Positions 1 through 8,338 of a stretch of DNA of 64,000 nucleotides are shown here, in pieces. The notes under the pieces were generated by a model. It had not been told where the DNA came from. It searched no databases and worked only from the letters and a program-made list of their open reading frames with translations. The position numbers were made by a program, and so were the translations under genes. The stretch's first letter is position 1; every line of letters begins with the position of its first letter. The DNA is from an uncultured Bacillota bacterium (GTDB lineage Bacteria > Bacillota_I > Bacilli_A > RFN20 > CAG-288): NCBI GenBank assembly GCA_949300365.1, contig CASGEC010000001.1:185980-249979 (forward strand). The letters run 5' to 3'.

Positions 1-251
1 AGGAACTCAACCGTTTCTCCGATGCCGCCATCCTCGAGTTCATCGATGCCCTGATGGAAGGAAAAGACGAGATGACGACCTATGACATTCCAATAGCCGA
101 TACCGACCAGCTGGTCCTGATGATCCTCGCCATCCTCAAGTGCAAGCTCAACCTCATTCCCTATACGGCCGAGAAGATCGAGGACAGAGTCGATTATGCC
201 GGATACTACATGCCCCTCTACAAGTTCACCAGGAAGAAGAGAGCGAGGTAG
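1..251 (+). CDS. jetA: Wadjet protein JetA, C-terminal end (partial)
   Basis: An open frame (codons from base 3) enters from the left edge and stops at TAG 249-251, leaving about 82 residues. The visible tail is acidic and helical and ends in a basic KFTRKKRAR tail. On its own it is not diagnostic. It is called JetA, the kleisin-like subunit of the Wadjet SMC complex, because it lies 5 nt upstream of a DUF4194 (JetB) gene and a MukB/SbcC-like ATPase (JetC), the fixed order of Wadjet operons. In Wadjet, JetA bridges the JetC heads in a complex that extrudes and cleaves circular plasmid DNA. The subtype cannot be decided from this fragment. Confidence 0.72.
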   Translation, partial: ELNRFSDAAILEFIDALMEGKDEMTTYDIPIADTDQLVLMILAILKCKLNLIPYTAEKIEDRVDYAGYYMPLYKFTRKKRAR

Positions 252-256
252 ACAAC

Positions 257-979
257 ATGTTCACTGAAGATTATGAAAAGCTGACGCGCGGCGAAAGGAC
301 GCTCTTCTCCGAAGCCCTCAACGATCTCCTCTACCAGTGCTTCATAGTCCGCAAGAGCTACGACAGGAAGAGCCGCATGTTCAAGGCCGATCCCGACTAT
401 CTCTTCATCGAGAGGCACTACTCCATGTTCGAGGACTATCTTTCCTACATGGACATGGACCTGACCAAGTCGGATGAGGATGGCATCATCTACATCACCT
501 CCGGCGCGGAGAAGAACCACCTCCGCATCGATACCGTCACGACCCTCATCGTCTATGCCTTGCGCTCCTATTATGAAGACCAGATCGGCAAGGCACCGGA
601 AGAGACCGAGGTCCTGATGACCTATGGAAGCCTCAATAGCCTCCTTCAGGAGACAGGCCTTTCCAATCTCACCAAGAGGCTTTCCTCCTCGACGATCGCC
701 ACCTCCCTTCGCACCTTGGATTCCTACAATGTCATCACGAGGGCCAATGGCACCTATGGCGAGCCTTCCTATAGCTTCTTCATCCTTCCGACCATCAAGT
801 TCGTCATCTCCTCCGAGAAGATGAATGCCCTCTATGCCTTCCTGACAAAGCCGGAAGAGCCGACGATGGAGGGTCAGCTTTCCAATGCCTTCGATGCCTC
901 GGTTTCCGAGCCGACTAAGAAGGCTGAGGAAGAAACGCCGCTGAGGACGGGTGTCGACATTCCCGTCAAGGAGGACTAA
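257..979 (+). CDS. jetB: Wadjet protein JetB (DUF4194, MukE/MksE-like)
   Basis: 240 residues from ATG 257, preceded by GAGGTAG overlapping the jetA stop; an upstream in-frame ATG at 140 is rejected because it lies inside jetA and has no ribosome site. The protein has the size and two-winged-helix look of DUF4194/JetB: an N-terminal YEKLTRGERTLFSEAL helix, a central FIERHYSMFEDYLSYM segment, and a C-terminal wing around SLRTLDSYNVITRANG. JetB is the MukE-type accessory subunit that binds the JetA kleisin. The tail after about residue 200 is low-complexity and acidic. jetC starts 3 nt after the stop, so the three genes are one transcript. Confidence 0.82.
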   Translation: MFTEDYEKLTRGERTLFSEALNDLLYQCFIVRKSYDRKSRMFKADPDYLFIERHYSMFEDYLSYMDMDLTKSDEDGIIYITSGAEKNHLRIDTVTTLIVYALRSYYEDQIGKAPEETEVLMTYGSLNSLLQETGLSNLTKRLSSSTIATSLRTLDSYNVITRANGTYGEPSYSFFILPTIKFVISSEKMNALYAFLTKPEEPTMEGQLSNAFDASVSEPTKKAEEETPLRTGVDIPVKED

Positions 980-982
980 GAC

Positions 983-3900
983 ATGAAGAACCTCGTCAAG
1001 CTCCGGCTCATCAACTGGCACTACTTCTCCAATACGACGACCGACATCAAGAACATCACCTTCCTCACCGGCCCCAACGGAACCGGAAAGTCCACCATCA
1101 TCGATGCCATGCAGATCCTCATCCTGGGATCGACCCGTCCGGACAACTTCAACAAGGCCGCAAACGAAAAGGGCCGCTCGGGACGTTCTTTGCTTTCCTA
1201 TCTCCGCGGACAGACCGGTGTCAGCGACAATGGCAACGTCATCAACCTCCGTCCCGGAAACTTCACTTCCTATATCGCCATGGAAATTCATGACGACCAG
1301 GAGGACAGGACCTTTACGATGGGCGTTGTCTTCGATGTCGATAGCGCCGACAACGTCGACAAGCACTACTTCTATCTGGATTCCCCCTTCCCCGAGAACG
1401 GCTTCTCCAATTCCGACACCGAGAGCAATCCGAAGAAGGTCCGGCCTTTGATGTATCGTGAGCTTTCCGCCTATGTCCGGCAGAACTACAAGGTCAACCA
1501 CTTCCGCTTCTTCGATACCGATACGGATTACCAGACCTTCGCCAAGGAAGCCTTCGGAAACCTTCCCGACAAGTATTTCTCCCTCTTCAAGAAGGCCGTC
1601 TCCTTCGCCCCGATCAGCGACATCTCCTCCTTCATCACCGAATACATCTGCGACGTCGACAAGACCGTCGACATCGAACCGATGAAGAAGAACATCGAGC
1701 AGTACAAGATCCTCGAGCTCGAGGCCAAGAACCTCAAGACCAAGGTCGAAAGCCTGACCAGGATCAAGGAAACCTTCGACTCCGTCCGCTCCTACAACAA
1801 GAGGCTCGACATGCTTACCTACGTCAACGCCAGGGTTCTCTACGAGGAAGGAAGAAGAAAGCTCAAGAGCCTTGAGGATAGGCTTTCAAGCGACAACAAG
1901 AGGCTGATCGCCATCTCCGACCAGCTTGCCATCCACGATTCCCAGATCGAGGAACTGAGAAAGGACATGGACTCCTACCAGGCAAAGAAGCTCCAGTCCT
2001 CAAGCTATTCCTTGACCGAGAAGCTCTCGATGAAGAAGGACAACATCACCAAGCAGATCACCAGCATCGAGATGCAGGTCTCCACGGTCATGACAAGGCT
2101 GACCCATTATGTCCACGACTATCTGGAAGTCTGCCAGAACTTCGTCACCTTCTATTCCCAGTTCGATACCAAGCGCCTGGGCGGGAAGGTCGCCACGGTC
2201 TTTGACGAGCTTCTCGAGCTTCTCAAGGACATCGTCGGGGAATGCCACTCCCTTCTGGAGGCGATCGATACCGACCACGTCGACTTCTCCGCCGTCAAGG
2301 CCTTCCGCAACGACATGGAGCATCTCAAGAACCTGGCCATCCAGACCCGTTCCCTTCTGAACGAGGAGCTCTACAAGATCGCTTCCGACCTCCAGTCCCT
2401 GCAAAGGGATCTCAGCGAGGTCAATTCCGGACAGAAGCCCTTCTCCCAGCTTGGACCGAACTACCTTGCCATCAAGACCGCCCTTGAGACCGCCCTCAAG
2501 AGCCGGCATTCGGATAGCTACGTCCATATCTATTGCGATTTGGTCGATGTCAACGATCCGGAATGGACGATGGCTCTGGAGGCTGTCCTCTTCAACCAGA
2601 AGTTCAACTTCTTCGTCAATCCCAAGTACTATGAGGAAGCTAACCGCATCCTCAAGGAGCTTGTCGCCAACTACAACTACTATCGCGTCTCTTTGGTGGA
2701 TACGGAAAGGCTTCTTGCTTCCAACATCGTCGCCAACGAGGACTCTATCGCCAATCTCATCGATACTCAGGACGAAGGTGCCAGGGTCTATACCGATTAC
2801 CTTCTCGGCCGCATCCGCAAGTGCCAGACCTTCGAGGAAGCAAGGCGTTCCGGATCGGGTCTCCTTTCCGACTGCACGGGTTACCGCGGCTTTGCCACAT
2901 GGTATCTGAACAAGGCCAATGCCCGTGTCTTCTTCCTCGGCACAAGGGTCTCCAACGACACCAAGGCCCTTTCGGCCAAGGACTACCAGGAGATGAACCG
3001 CCGCCACTCCCTCTTCTCCGAGGCCATCAACAAGATCCAGACCCTGCTCACACTGCCGGTCATGTCCGAGGCGGAGCTTCAGACCTACCAGGCCGATATC
3101 GACAGGACCAGCGAGATCGCCCTTCTCCAGCAGAACCTCAACAACGTCGACAGCGAGATGCACGATGCCTCCATGGGCGACATGGCTGAGGTCCAGAAGA
3201 AGATCGACGCCATCCAGGCCGATATCGATACCCTCAACAAGGAAAGGGAGGACCTCCTGACCGAGAGAGGCTCGCTCATCAACGAGACAAACCGCCTCAA
3301 CGGCGAGGAAATCCCCGTCGCCACCAAGAACATGGAAGACTTCAGGAGGGAGCTCTCCCACTTCGACGAGAAGGTCGTCAACGAGGAATACGAACCCTTC
3401 TTCAACAAGCTTCTCGACGAGCAGCAGATGACCCTTCCCCAGATCCGCACCGAAGCCAGCAAGGAATATCTCCAGGCCTCCAACAAGCAGCGCTACGACA
3501 GGGAAAACCTCCTGCGCCTGCGCTCGGACTATTGCGCGGCCTACCACCTCAACTACGACACCTCCTCCCTCACCAGCAACGACGAGTTCGACAAGGAGCT
3601 TGAGAACATCTCCAAGGTCATGCTTCCGGAGTACGAGGAGAAGATCCGCCAGGCCCACGAAGCCTCCATCCGGGAATTCAAGGACGACTTCGTCTATAAG
3701 CTGAGGACCTCCATCGAGACGGTCCACGCCCAGATCGACGAGCTCAACCAGGCCCTTGCCGACAGCCACTTCGGAAGGGATACCTATCAGTTCAAGATCA
3801 CGCCCAACAAGGACTACATCGAATACTACAACATGATCATGGATCCGCTCCTTCTCAAGGCGGGCGATGCCGAGCAGCTCTTCATGGAGAAGTACAAGAC

Positions 3901-4483
3901 GACGATGGACGACCTCTTCACCCTCATCTCCTCCTCCACCTCCGCCAAGGCCGAGGAAAGGGAGCAGGTCTTCCAGAACGTGAAGATCTTCACCTCCTAT
4001 ACGACCTACATCCTCTTTGACCTCCTTGTCATCCGCGGCGAGGGCGAAAACGCCCAGACCATTTCCCTGGGCCGCTCCTTCAAGAGCCAGTCCGGCGGCG
4101 AGACGCAGACGCCTTTCTATATCGCAATCCTCGCCTCCTTCGCCTCCCTTTGCCGAGCCAACAACCCCAAGGACAACAACACCCTGCGCCTTGTCATCTT
4201 CGACGAGGCCTTCTCCAAGATGGACTCCGCCCGTATCCGCCGCTCCACCGACCTTCTGCGGCAATTCGGCCTCCAGGCGATCCTCTCCACGCCGAGCGAG
4301 AAGCTCAGGGACCTTGTCAGCTATGTCGACTTGATCCTTGTTGCCATCCACGACGACAGGAGAAAGCGCTCCGGCTTGGATGTCTATCAGGACAAGAAGA
4401 AGGCCAAGGCCGAAAGCGAAAAGCAACAAAACAAGGAAGAAACACCTTCTCCCGCACCCGAAGAGACGCCTTCGGAACAATAG
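983..4483 (+). CDS. jetC: Wadjet SMC-like ATPase JetC
   Basis: 1166 residues with an SMC/MukB architecture. Walker A GPNGTGKST is at residues 30-38, a long alternating charged coiled coil runs from about 240 to 920 with a central hinge-like globular part around 470-690, and the C-terminal head carries the ABC signature SQSGGETQ (about residue 1035) and Walker B LRLVIFDEAFSKMD (about 1069-1082). This is the motor of Wadjet, which recognises and extrudes small circular DNA before JetD cleaves it. AAGGAGG at 969-975 gives a strong start. After residue 1130 there is a Lys/Glu/Pro-rich tail. No JetD (TOPRIM nuclease) follows; a hairpin terminator comes directly after the stop. SbcC-like repair ATPase is the alternative, made unlikely by jetB. 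Confidence 0.88.
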   Translation: MKNLVKLRLINWHYFSNTTTDIKNITFLTGPNGTGKSTIIDAMQILILGSTRPDNFNKAANEKGRSGRSLLSYLRGQTGVSDNGNVINLRPGNFTSYIAMEIHDDQEDRTFTMGVVFDVDSADNVDKHYFYLDSPFPENGFSNSDTESNPKKVRPLMYRELSAYVRQNYKVNHFRFFDTDTDYQTFAKEAFGNLPDKYFSLFKKAVSFAPISDISSFITEYICDVDKTVDIEPMKKNIEQYKILELEAKNLKTKVESLTRIKETFDSVRSYNKRLDMLTYVNARVLYEEGRRKLKSLEDRLSSDNKRLIAISDQLAIHDSQIEELRKDMDSYQAKKLQSSSYSLTEKLSMKKDNITKQITSIEMQVSTVMTRLTHYVHDYLEVCQNFVTFYSQFDTKRLGGKVATVFDELLELLKDIVGECHSLLEAIDTDHVDFSAVKAFRNDMEHLKNLAIQTRSLLNEELYKIASDLQSLQRDLSEVNSGQKPFSQLGPNYLAIKTALETALKSRHSDSYVHIYCDLVDVNDPEWTMALEAVLFNQKFNFFVNPKYYEEANRILKELVANYNYYRVSLVDTERLLASNIVANEDSIANLIDTQDEGARVYTDYLLGRIRKCQTFEEARRSGSGLLSDCTGYRGFATWYLNKANARVFFLGTRVSNDTKALSAKDYQEMNRRHSLFSEAINKIQTLLTLPVMSEAELQTYQADIDRTSEIALLQQNLNNVDSEMHDASMGDMAEVQKKIDAIQADIDTLNKEREDLLTERGSLINETNRLNGEEIPVATKNMEDFRRELSHFDEKVVNEEYEPFFNKLLDEQQMTLPQIRTEASKEYLQASNKQRYDRENLLRLRSDYCAAYHLNYDTSSLTSNDEFDKELENISKVMLPEYEEKIRQAHEASIREFKDDFVYKLRTSIETVHAQIDELNQALADSHFGRDTYQFKITPNKDYIEYYNMIMDPLLLKAGDAEQLFMEKYKTTMDDLFTLISSSTSAKAEEREQVFQNVKIFTSYTTYILFDLLVIRGEGENAQTISLGRSFKSQSGGETQTPFYIAILASFASLCRANNPKDNNTLRLVIFDEAFSKMDSARIRRSTDLLRQFGLQAILSTPSEKLRDLVSYVDLILVAIHDDRRKRSGLDVYQDKKKAKAESEKQQNKEETPSPAPEETPSEQ

Positions 4484-4490
4484 AAAGACT

Positions 4491-4522
4491 GGGCTGTCTG
4501 GACTTCTCCGGGCAGCCTTTTT
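4491..4522 (+). terminator. Rho-independent terminator after jetC
   Basis: A stem formed by GGCTGTCTGG and CCGGGCAGCC (two G-U pairs) is followed by TTTTT. It closes the jetABC transcript 8 nt after the stop codon, which argues that no jetD is co-transcribed downstream. Confidence 0.75.
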
Positions 4523-4532
4523 CATGGCAAGG

Positions 4533-4558
4533 AAAAAGGCATCGGTGTTTTCGATGCC
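4533..4558 (-). terminator. Rho-independent terminator of the minus-strand DAK-like gene
   Basis: On the minus strand GGCATCG, a 7-nt loop, CGATGCC and TTTTT follow each other, 22 nt after the stop of the gene at 4581-4832. The stem is perfect over 7 bp. Confidence 0.8.
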
Positions 4559-4580
4559 AAGTGTCTTCCTTAAGGAGAGC

Positions 4581-4832
4581 CTAGCCCTTCAAGCCGCGGG
4601 CTTGTCGATCCATGTCCTCGACGACGATGTCATAGATCTCGCCCAGGGTGGAACAATACTCCAGGACCTTCCAGGGCTCGTTGGTGTGGAAGTGGATCTT
4701 GATGAGGCTGTCGTCGCCGACGGCAAGGAGGCAATCCCCCTTGAAGTGGGTGCGGAAGTACTCGTTGATGGCATTCTCGTCAAGGCCTTTGCCTTCGATG
4801 AGAAGCTGGGTGTCGTAACGGAATTCAAGCAT
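4581..4832 (-). CDS. Stand-alone FakA/DAK2-family middle domain protein
   Basis: 83 residues from ATG 4832 with AGGAG upstream. The sequence runs FRYDTQLLIEGKGLDE, then GDCLLAVGDDSLIKIHFHTN, then KVLEYCSTLGEIYDIVVEDM, which matches the small middle domain of fatty-acid kinase FakA / YloV (family pattern ...GDSLVVVGDDDLVKVHVHTN...). In FakA this domain binds zinc through a Cys and His residues; here the expected Cys near the N-terminus is Asp (YDTQ for YCTE) while the HFHTN histidines remain. No kinase or fatty-acid-binding domain is adjacent, so it is a free-standing domain of unknown role, perhaps a partner of a FakA or FakB encoded elsewhere. It has its own terminator and a TATAAT box. Confidence 0.68.
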   Translation of the reverse strand: MLEFRYDTQLLIEGKGLDENAINEYFRTHFKGDCLLAVGDDSLIKIHFHTNEPWKVLEYCSTLGEIYDIVVEDMDRQARGLKG

Positions 4833-4870
4833 GTCTTTTCTCCTTTGTTTCTGACTTAGGAACAGAAGGA

Positions 4871-4876
4871 TTATAG
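4871..4876 (-). promoter_or_regulatory. Likely -10 box of the DAK-like gene
   Basis: TATAAT on the minus strand, about 40 nt upstream of ATG 4832. No good -35 at 16-18 nt was found, so the call is tentative. Confidence 0.4.
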
Positions 4877-4944
4877 GACAAAAAGGGAAGGAAAGGCAGT
4901 CTTTGTCACGCTGGATGGGGGAGGAAAGGAAGGAAACCTTCTTT

Positions 4945-4990
4945 GACTTCTAGCAAACTTCTAGATAGCTTCCAGGACTTCCAGATAGCT
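4945..4990. repeat. Direct-repeat array, copy downstream of the AlbA_2 gene
   Basis: Two units, CTTCTAGCAAACTTCTAGAT.. (4947-4968) and CTTCCAGGACTTCCAGATAG (4969-4988). The 43 nt from 4947 match 6479-6521 with one mismatch. The array ends exactly at the TAG stop (4989-4991) of the AlbA_2 gene. Confidence 0.85.
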
Positions 4991-6422
4991 AGACCAGCTT
5001 GACGATGTCCCTGTTGTCGTAATAGGTGTCCGCTCTTCTCGAATCGTTTAGGAGGAGGAGATTGGCTTTTATAAGCCGTCCTAGGACATCCTTTCGAAGA
5101 TAGGTCGAGACCTTCAGGGAGAGGAAGGCGGCGATTTCCTCGATCGTCCGTGGCTTGACGTAGCAGAAGCTGAGGATCCGGGCCTGTTTGTCGCTTAAGG
5201 TATCCCACTGAGGGCAGGTGACGGCGACTTCCTTTGTCTCGTCGTCGATTATTCCCGGGAGATAATGGACATTCGGAAGGACAAGGGTGACGCAGGTCGG
5301 GGTTGAGGAAACGTAGGGTTGGTGCTTCTTGTTCATGGTGGCATATTCTGCGGCAATCTTGTCAAATCCGCTGCCTTCCTTTTCCATGAGTCGGCAGAGG
5401 GAGAGGATGCTGCAGATGAGCTCGTTTCGCCTTCCTGGCTGGATGGAACGGATGTCCTTTTCCTTCTTCAACAGGAGGCCGCCGATCATTCCTCCTGGAC
5501 TGGTGATTTCCAATCGATCCCTAAAAAGCGTGACTTCGATCTGGGAGCCGCGGATGAAATAGTTCCGATGCGCATAGGCATTGACAAGGCCTTCCAGCAG
5601 AGCACGCTTAGGATAGTCGGATTCCTTTTGACGTCCGCTGTCGGTCTTTCTTTCGTAAGAGAACATGTTGGCGTCGATGGTCTTGAGGACGAACTGCAAT
5701 CCGTCGAGAATGTTGCCATTGAATTCGCCAAGGCTCTTGAAAACACTGCCTCCCTTGTCGATACCATCCCAAAGGGTGATTTTGACGAGATTGTCCGGAG
5801 AGTGGAAATCGTCCCGGAAGAGAAGCGAGCCGTTTTTCAGCTTTCCGCCTTCGGTGAAAAAGCCGATGGCATGCAATTGCTTCTCCTCGAGTTTCCGTCC
5901 GGTCTGCTGCTCATATCTTTCAAAGAGACGGCAAAAGTCCTTGGGGTCAAAGGGAATGTCCGTCTTCTGTTCATCAAAGGATGACTCTTTTCCGGAAAGG
6001 ACCATCTGGATGATCTCTTCCCGGCTTGCCGGGGAATTCTGTCCCTCCGCACGAACGTAGATGGCCGGAATGTCATGGAAATGGAGGATGAGCGGGGGCT
6101 CCACGCTTTTCTGGATAGTGATTTCGATGACGTAGAGATCCTTTTCGGCAGGAAGATAGCGGAAGGAGAAAAGGGGCATGGGACGAATGTGTTCCTTGAC
6201 ATTGCGGAGGAAAAGCTGGACCTGCTTGTCGACAAGATCCTTGGGAATGCCGACGGGCGTGCCGTTGTCTTCAACACCGACGTAGAGCGTTCCGCCAAGG
6301 GTATTGGCAAAGGCGGCAACGGTTTTCAGCCAGGAATAGGCCTTTTCCCCATCGCCGAGGATTCTTTTGAATTCATTCGTTGTGCTCTCGAACTCTTCCT
6401 TGAGTTTGGGAATGGGACTCAT
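4989..6422 (-). CDS. AlbA_2 / Schlafen AAA_4-type putative DNA-binding protein
   Basis: 477 residues. The N-terminal third is an AlbA_2 (divergent AAA_4, Schlafen-like) domain: EFKRILGDGEKAYSWLKTVAAFANTLGG then LYVGVEDNGTPVGI, with AIYVRAEGQNSPASREE further on. The middle has the family's RecG-C-like block KRALLEGLVNAYAHRNYFIRGSQIEV and SPGGMIGG, and residues after about 400 look like a winged helix (DKQARILSFCYVKPRTIEEIAAFLSL). Such proteins are annotated as ATP-binding transcriptional regulators or putative DNA-binding proteins; substrate unknown, and some occur in defence islands. The start has GGAGG 8 nt upstream and TAAAAT (6445-6450). The gene is bracketed by the repeat arrays at 4945-4990 and 6457-6520; the upstream array covers its -35 region, consistent with autoregulation (inference). 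Confidence 0.8.
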   Translation of the reverse strand: MSPIPKLKEEFESTTNEFKRILGDGEKAYSWLKTVAAFANTLGGTLYVGVEDNGTPVGIPKDLVDKQVQLFLRNVKEHIRPMPLFSFRYLPAEKDLYVIEITIQKSVEPPLILHFHDIPAIYVRAEGQNSPASREEIIQMVLSGKESSFDEQKTDIPFDPKDFCRLFERYEQQTGRKLEEKQLHAIGFFTEGGKLKNGSLLFRDDFHSPDNLVKITLWDGIDKGGSVFKSLGEFNGNILDGLQFVLKTIDANMFSYERKTDSGRQKESDYPKRALLEGLVNAYAHRNYFIRGSQIEVTLFRDRLEITSPGGMIGGLLLKKEKDIRSIQPGRRNELICSILSLCRLMEKEGSGFDKIAAEYATMNKKHQPYVSSTPTCVTLVLPNVHYLPGIIDDETKEVAVTCPQWDTLSDKQARILSFCYVKPRTIEEIAAFLSLKVSTYLRKDVLGRLIKANLLLLNDSRRADTYYDNRDIVKLV

Positions 6423-6456
6423 GGGACGCCTCCTTCGTCTTCCTATTTTAGCACGA

Positions 6457-6521
6457 CTTCTAGTAAACTTCTAATTAGCTTCTAGCAAACTTCTAGATAG
6501 CTTCCAGAACTTCCAGATAGC
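6457..6521. repeat. Direct-repeat array, copy upstream of the AlbA_2 gene
   Basis: Three related units of 22, 22 and 20 bp: CTTCTAGTAAACTTCTAATT.., CTTCTAGCAAACTTCTAGAT.., CTTCCAGAACTTCCAGATAG. Units 2 and 3 are the same as the two units at 4947-4988 (42/43 identical). Each unit contains two CTTCYA half-repeats about 11 bp apart, one helical turn, as expected of an operator or iteron. It begins 35 bp upstream of the AlbA_2 start codon. Confidence 0.85.
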
Positions 6522-6559
6522 AGGAAGTCGAAAGGAATGGCCGTGGATTTCCTTTGGCG

Positions 6560-6576
6560 TTAATATTTCCTTAACA
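6560..6576 (+). promoter_or_regulatory. Possible OmpR/PhoP-type operator upstream of the response regulator
   Basis: TTAATA at 6560 and TTAACA at 6571 are direct repeats with an 11-bp period, the arrangement bound by OmpR/PhoB-family regulators. They lie about 40-55 bp upstream of the response-regulator start, suggesting autoregulation. Inference from pattern only. Confidence 0.4.
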
Positions 6577-6614
6577 TCGCTTTGCTATGCTAACGAAAAC
6601 ATCTGGGAGGCATT

Positions 6615-7286
6615 ATGGTCCAAATACTGCTTGCGGAAGACGACAAGGCCCTCAACGAGCTTTTGCTCTCGACATTGAAGAAGGAGGGCTATTCTGTCTT
6701 TCCTGCCTTCGATGGCAAGGAGGCGATTGAGATCTTCGAAAGGGAGAAAATCGATCTCCTTGTGACGGACGTCATGATGCCAATTTTGGATGGCTTTTCC
6801 TTGGCAAGCAAGGTGCGTTCCCTTGATGAGAAGGTTCCGATCCTCTTCCTGACGGCATTGGACGACAAGAATTCCAAGGAAAGAGGATTCCGTCTAGGAA
6901 TCGATGACTATGTGGAGAAGCCATTTGATATGGATATCCTCCTTCTGAGGATTGCTTCCCTTCTTAGAAGGGCGAACATCCAGATGCGGAAGGAACTTGT
7001 CGTCGGCAATCTCCGCATGGACGAGGAGGAGCATACGGCCTATGTCAATGGCAAGGAACTGAACCTGACCGTAAGGGAATTCGACTTGCTCTACAAGTTC
7101 CTCTCCTTCCCGAAGAAGACGTTCACGAGGGGGCAGCTGATGGATGAATTCTGGGGATACGATTCCTCGGCCACAAGCCGCACGGTGGATGTCTATATGT
7201 CGAAGCTTCGGGAGAAGACGGCTGAGTGCGATGGTTTTCGCATCGTGACCATGCACGGCTTGGGCTACAAGGCGGTATTATCATGA
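6615..7286 (+). CDS. OmpR/PhoB-family response regulator
   Basis: 223 residues; ATG 6615 with GGGAGG upstream. Receiver domain residues 1-120 with acidic pocket E8-D9-D10, phospho-acceptor D52 in LLVTDVMMP, T80 and K102 (EKPFD). Residues about 128-222 are an OmpR winged helix (LNLTVREFDLLYKFLSFPKKTFTRGQL, then SRTVDVYMSKLREK and GLGYKA). It is the output half of the two-component system whose kinase overlaps it by 4 nt (ATGA). Targets unknown; a TTAA-type direct repeat in its own promoter suggests autoregulation, and the small membrane proteins downstream are plausible regulon members or sensors. Confidence 0.93.
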   Translation: MVQILLAEDDKALNELLLSTLKKEGYSVFPAFDGKEAIEIFEREKIDLLVTDVMMPILDGFSLASKVRSLDEKVPILFLTALDDKNSKERGFRLGIDDYVEKPFDMDILLLRIASLLRRANIQMRKELVVGNLRMDEEEHTAYVNGKELNLTVREFDLLYKFLSFPKKTFTRGQLMDEFWGYDSSATSRTVDVYMSKLREKTAECDGFRIVTMHGLGYKAVLS

Positions 7287-8338
7287 ACAGGAAAAGAAAA
7301 TGGCGCTTCTCTATCGCCGGCACTCTGCTTCAGAGCATCTACTTCCTCATCATCGTCACGATCAGCATCTTTGTCTACAACAAGGCGGTGGAGACCTTTC
7401 CCGGAAGGCCCTTTGTCGTCTTCCTTCTTATCGCCCTCTGTATCCTCTTCTTTTCCTTGACGAGCGGCCTCTTGGACATCGCCCGAAGGAAGTGGACGAT
7501 CGACCAGCCCGTGGAGAAGATAACAGACTTCACCTCCCTCATCGCAAAGGGGGACTTCAAAAGCCGCCTTCCCTTGGAGGAGAACCGCTTTTCCCCATTG
7601 GAGTTCTCCCTCATTGCCGATAACCTCAACAAGATGGCCGAGGAGCTGGAGAAGAACGAGGTCCTCAAGGAGGATTTCATCTCCAATGTCTCCCATGAGA
7701 TGAAGACCCCTCTTGCCATCCTTTCCGGCTATGCCAAGGCCCTTCAGGACCCCAATCTGGATGAAGCGACAAGGAAGAAGTATCTCCAGACCATCGAGAC
7801 GACGGCCAATAACCTCTCCCAGCTTGTCAAGAACATCCTCAGCCTCAGCCGGCTTGAGAACCAGAAAATCCTTCCGGACATGCAGATTGTCCAGGCAGAC
7901 GAAATCCTTTCCGAGACCATCCTTCTCTATGAGGATAAAATCGAGGAGAAGAACATCCAGCTGGAATGCGATATCGATGACGTCCGCTTCGTCAGCGAGC
8001 CTTCCTTCCTGAAGATCGTCTATTCCAACATCCTCTCCAATGCCGTCAAGTTCACCAAGGATGGCGGAAAGATCCTCGTCTCCTTGAAGAAGAAGGATGA
8101 CGAAGTCGTCTTCCGGGTCCAGGACGAAGGCACGGGAATCCACAAGGAGAACCTGCCGCATATCTTCGAGAAGTTCTACCAGGAAGACACCTCCCACGCC
8201 AAGAATGGAAACGGCCTTGGCCTTGCCTTGGTCCAGAAAGTCATCGACCGCCTTGGCGGGACGATCGAGGTGGAAAGCGAAGTCGGTGTCGGGACGACCT
8301 TCGTCATCACCCAGAAGCTCAAGGAGGAAGGACAATGA
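7283..8338 (+). CDS. Membrane sensor histidine kinase
   Basis: 351 residues, start at ATG 7283 overlapping the regulator stop (ATGA). Two membrane helices lie at about 15-32 and 44-62 with a very short extracellular loop, so it probably senses within the membrane or through partners. A HAMP-like linker (ITDFTSLIAKGDFKSRL) leads to the H-box VSHEMKTP (H138), N-box NILSNAVKF, G1 DEGTGI, F-box IFEKFYQ and G2 GNGLGLALV. All phosphotransfer motifs are intact. The next gene overlaps its stop by 4 nt and encodes a small two-helix membrane protein that could be an accessory sensor. Confidence 0.92.
   Translation: MNRKRKWRFSIAGTLLQSIYFLIIVTISIFVYNKAVETFPGRPFVVFLLIALCILFFSLTSGLLDIARRKWTIDQPVEKITDFTSLIAKGDFKSRLPLEENRFSPLEFSLIADNLNKMAEELEKNEVLKEDFISNVSHEMKTPLAILSGYAKALQDPNLDEATRKKYLQTIETTANNLSQLVKNILSLSRLENQKILPDMQIVQADEILSETILLYEDKIEEKNIQLECDIDDVRFVSEPSFLKIVYSNILSNAVKFTKDGGKILVSLKKKDDEVVFRVQDEGTGIHKENLPHIFEKFYQEDTSHAKNGNGLGLALVQKVIDRLGGTIEVESEVGVGTTFVITQKLKEEGQ

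Noticed and set aside
140..256. Longer start for JetB at 140
   Set aside because: Would overlap the jetA coding end by over 100 nt and has no ribosome site; ATG 257 has one.
2000..4525. 841-codon open frame on the minus strand opposite jetC
   Set aside because: Shadow frame caused by the C/G-ending codon preference of jetC; its translation is Leu/Val/Gly/Asp-rich with no domain and no ribosome site.
4945..6521. Repeat arrays as a CRISPR or insertion-sequence end
   Set aside because: Units are contiguous without spacers, and no transposase or terminal inverted repeats accompany them.
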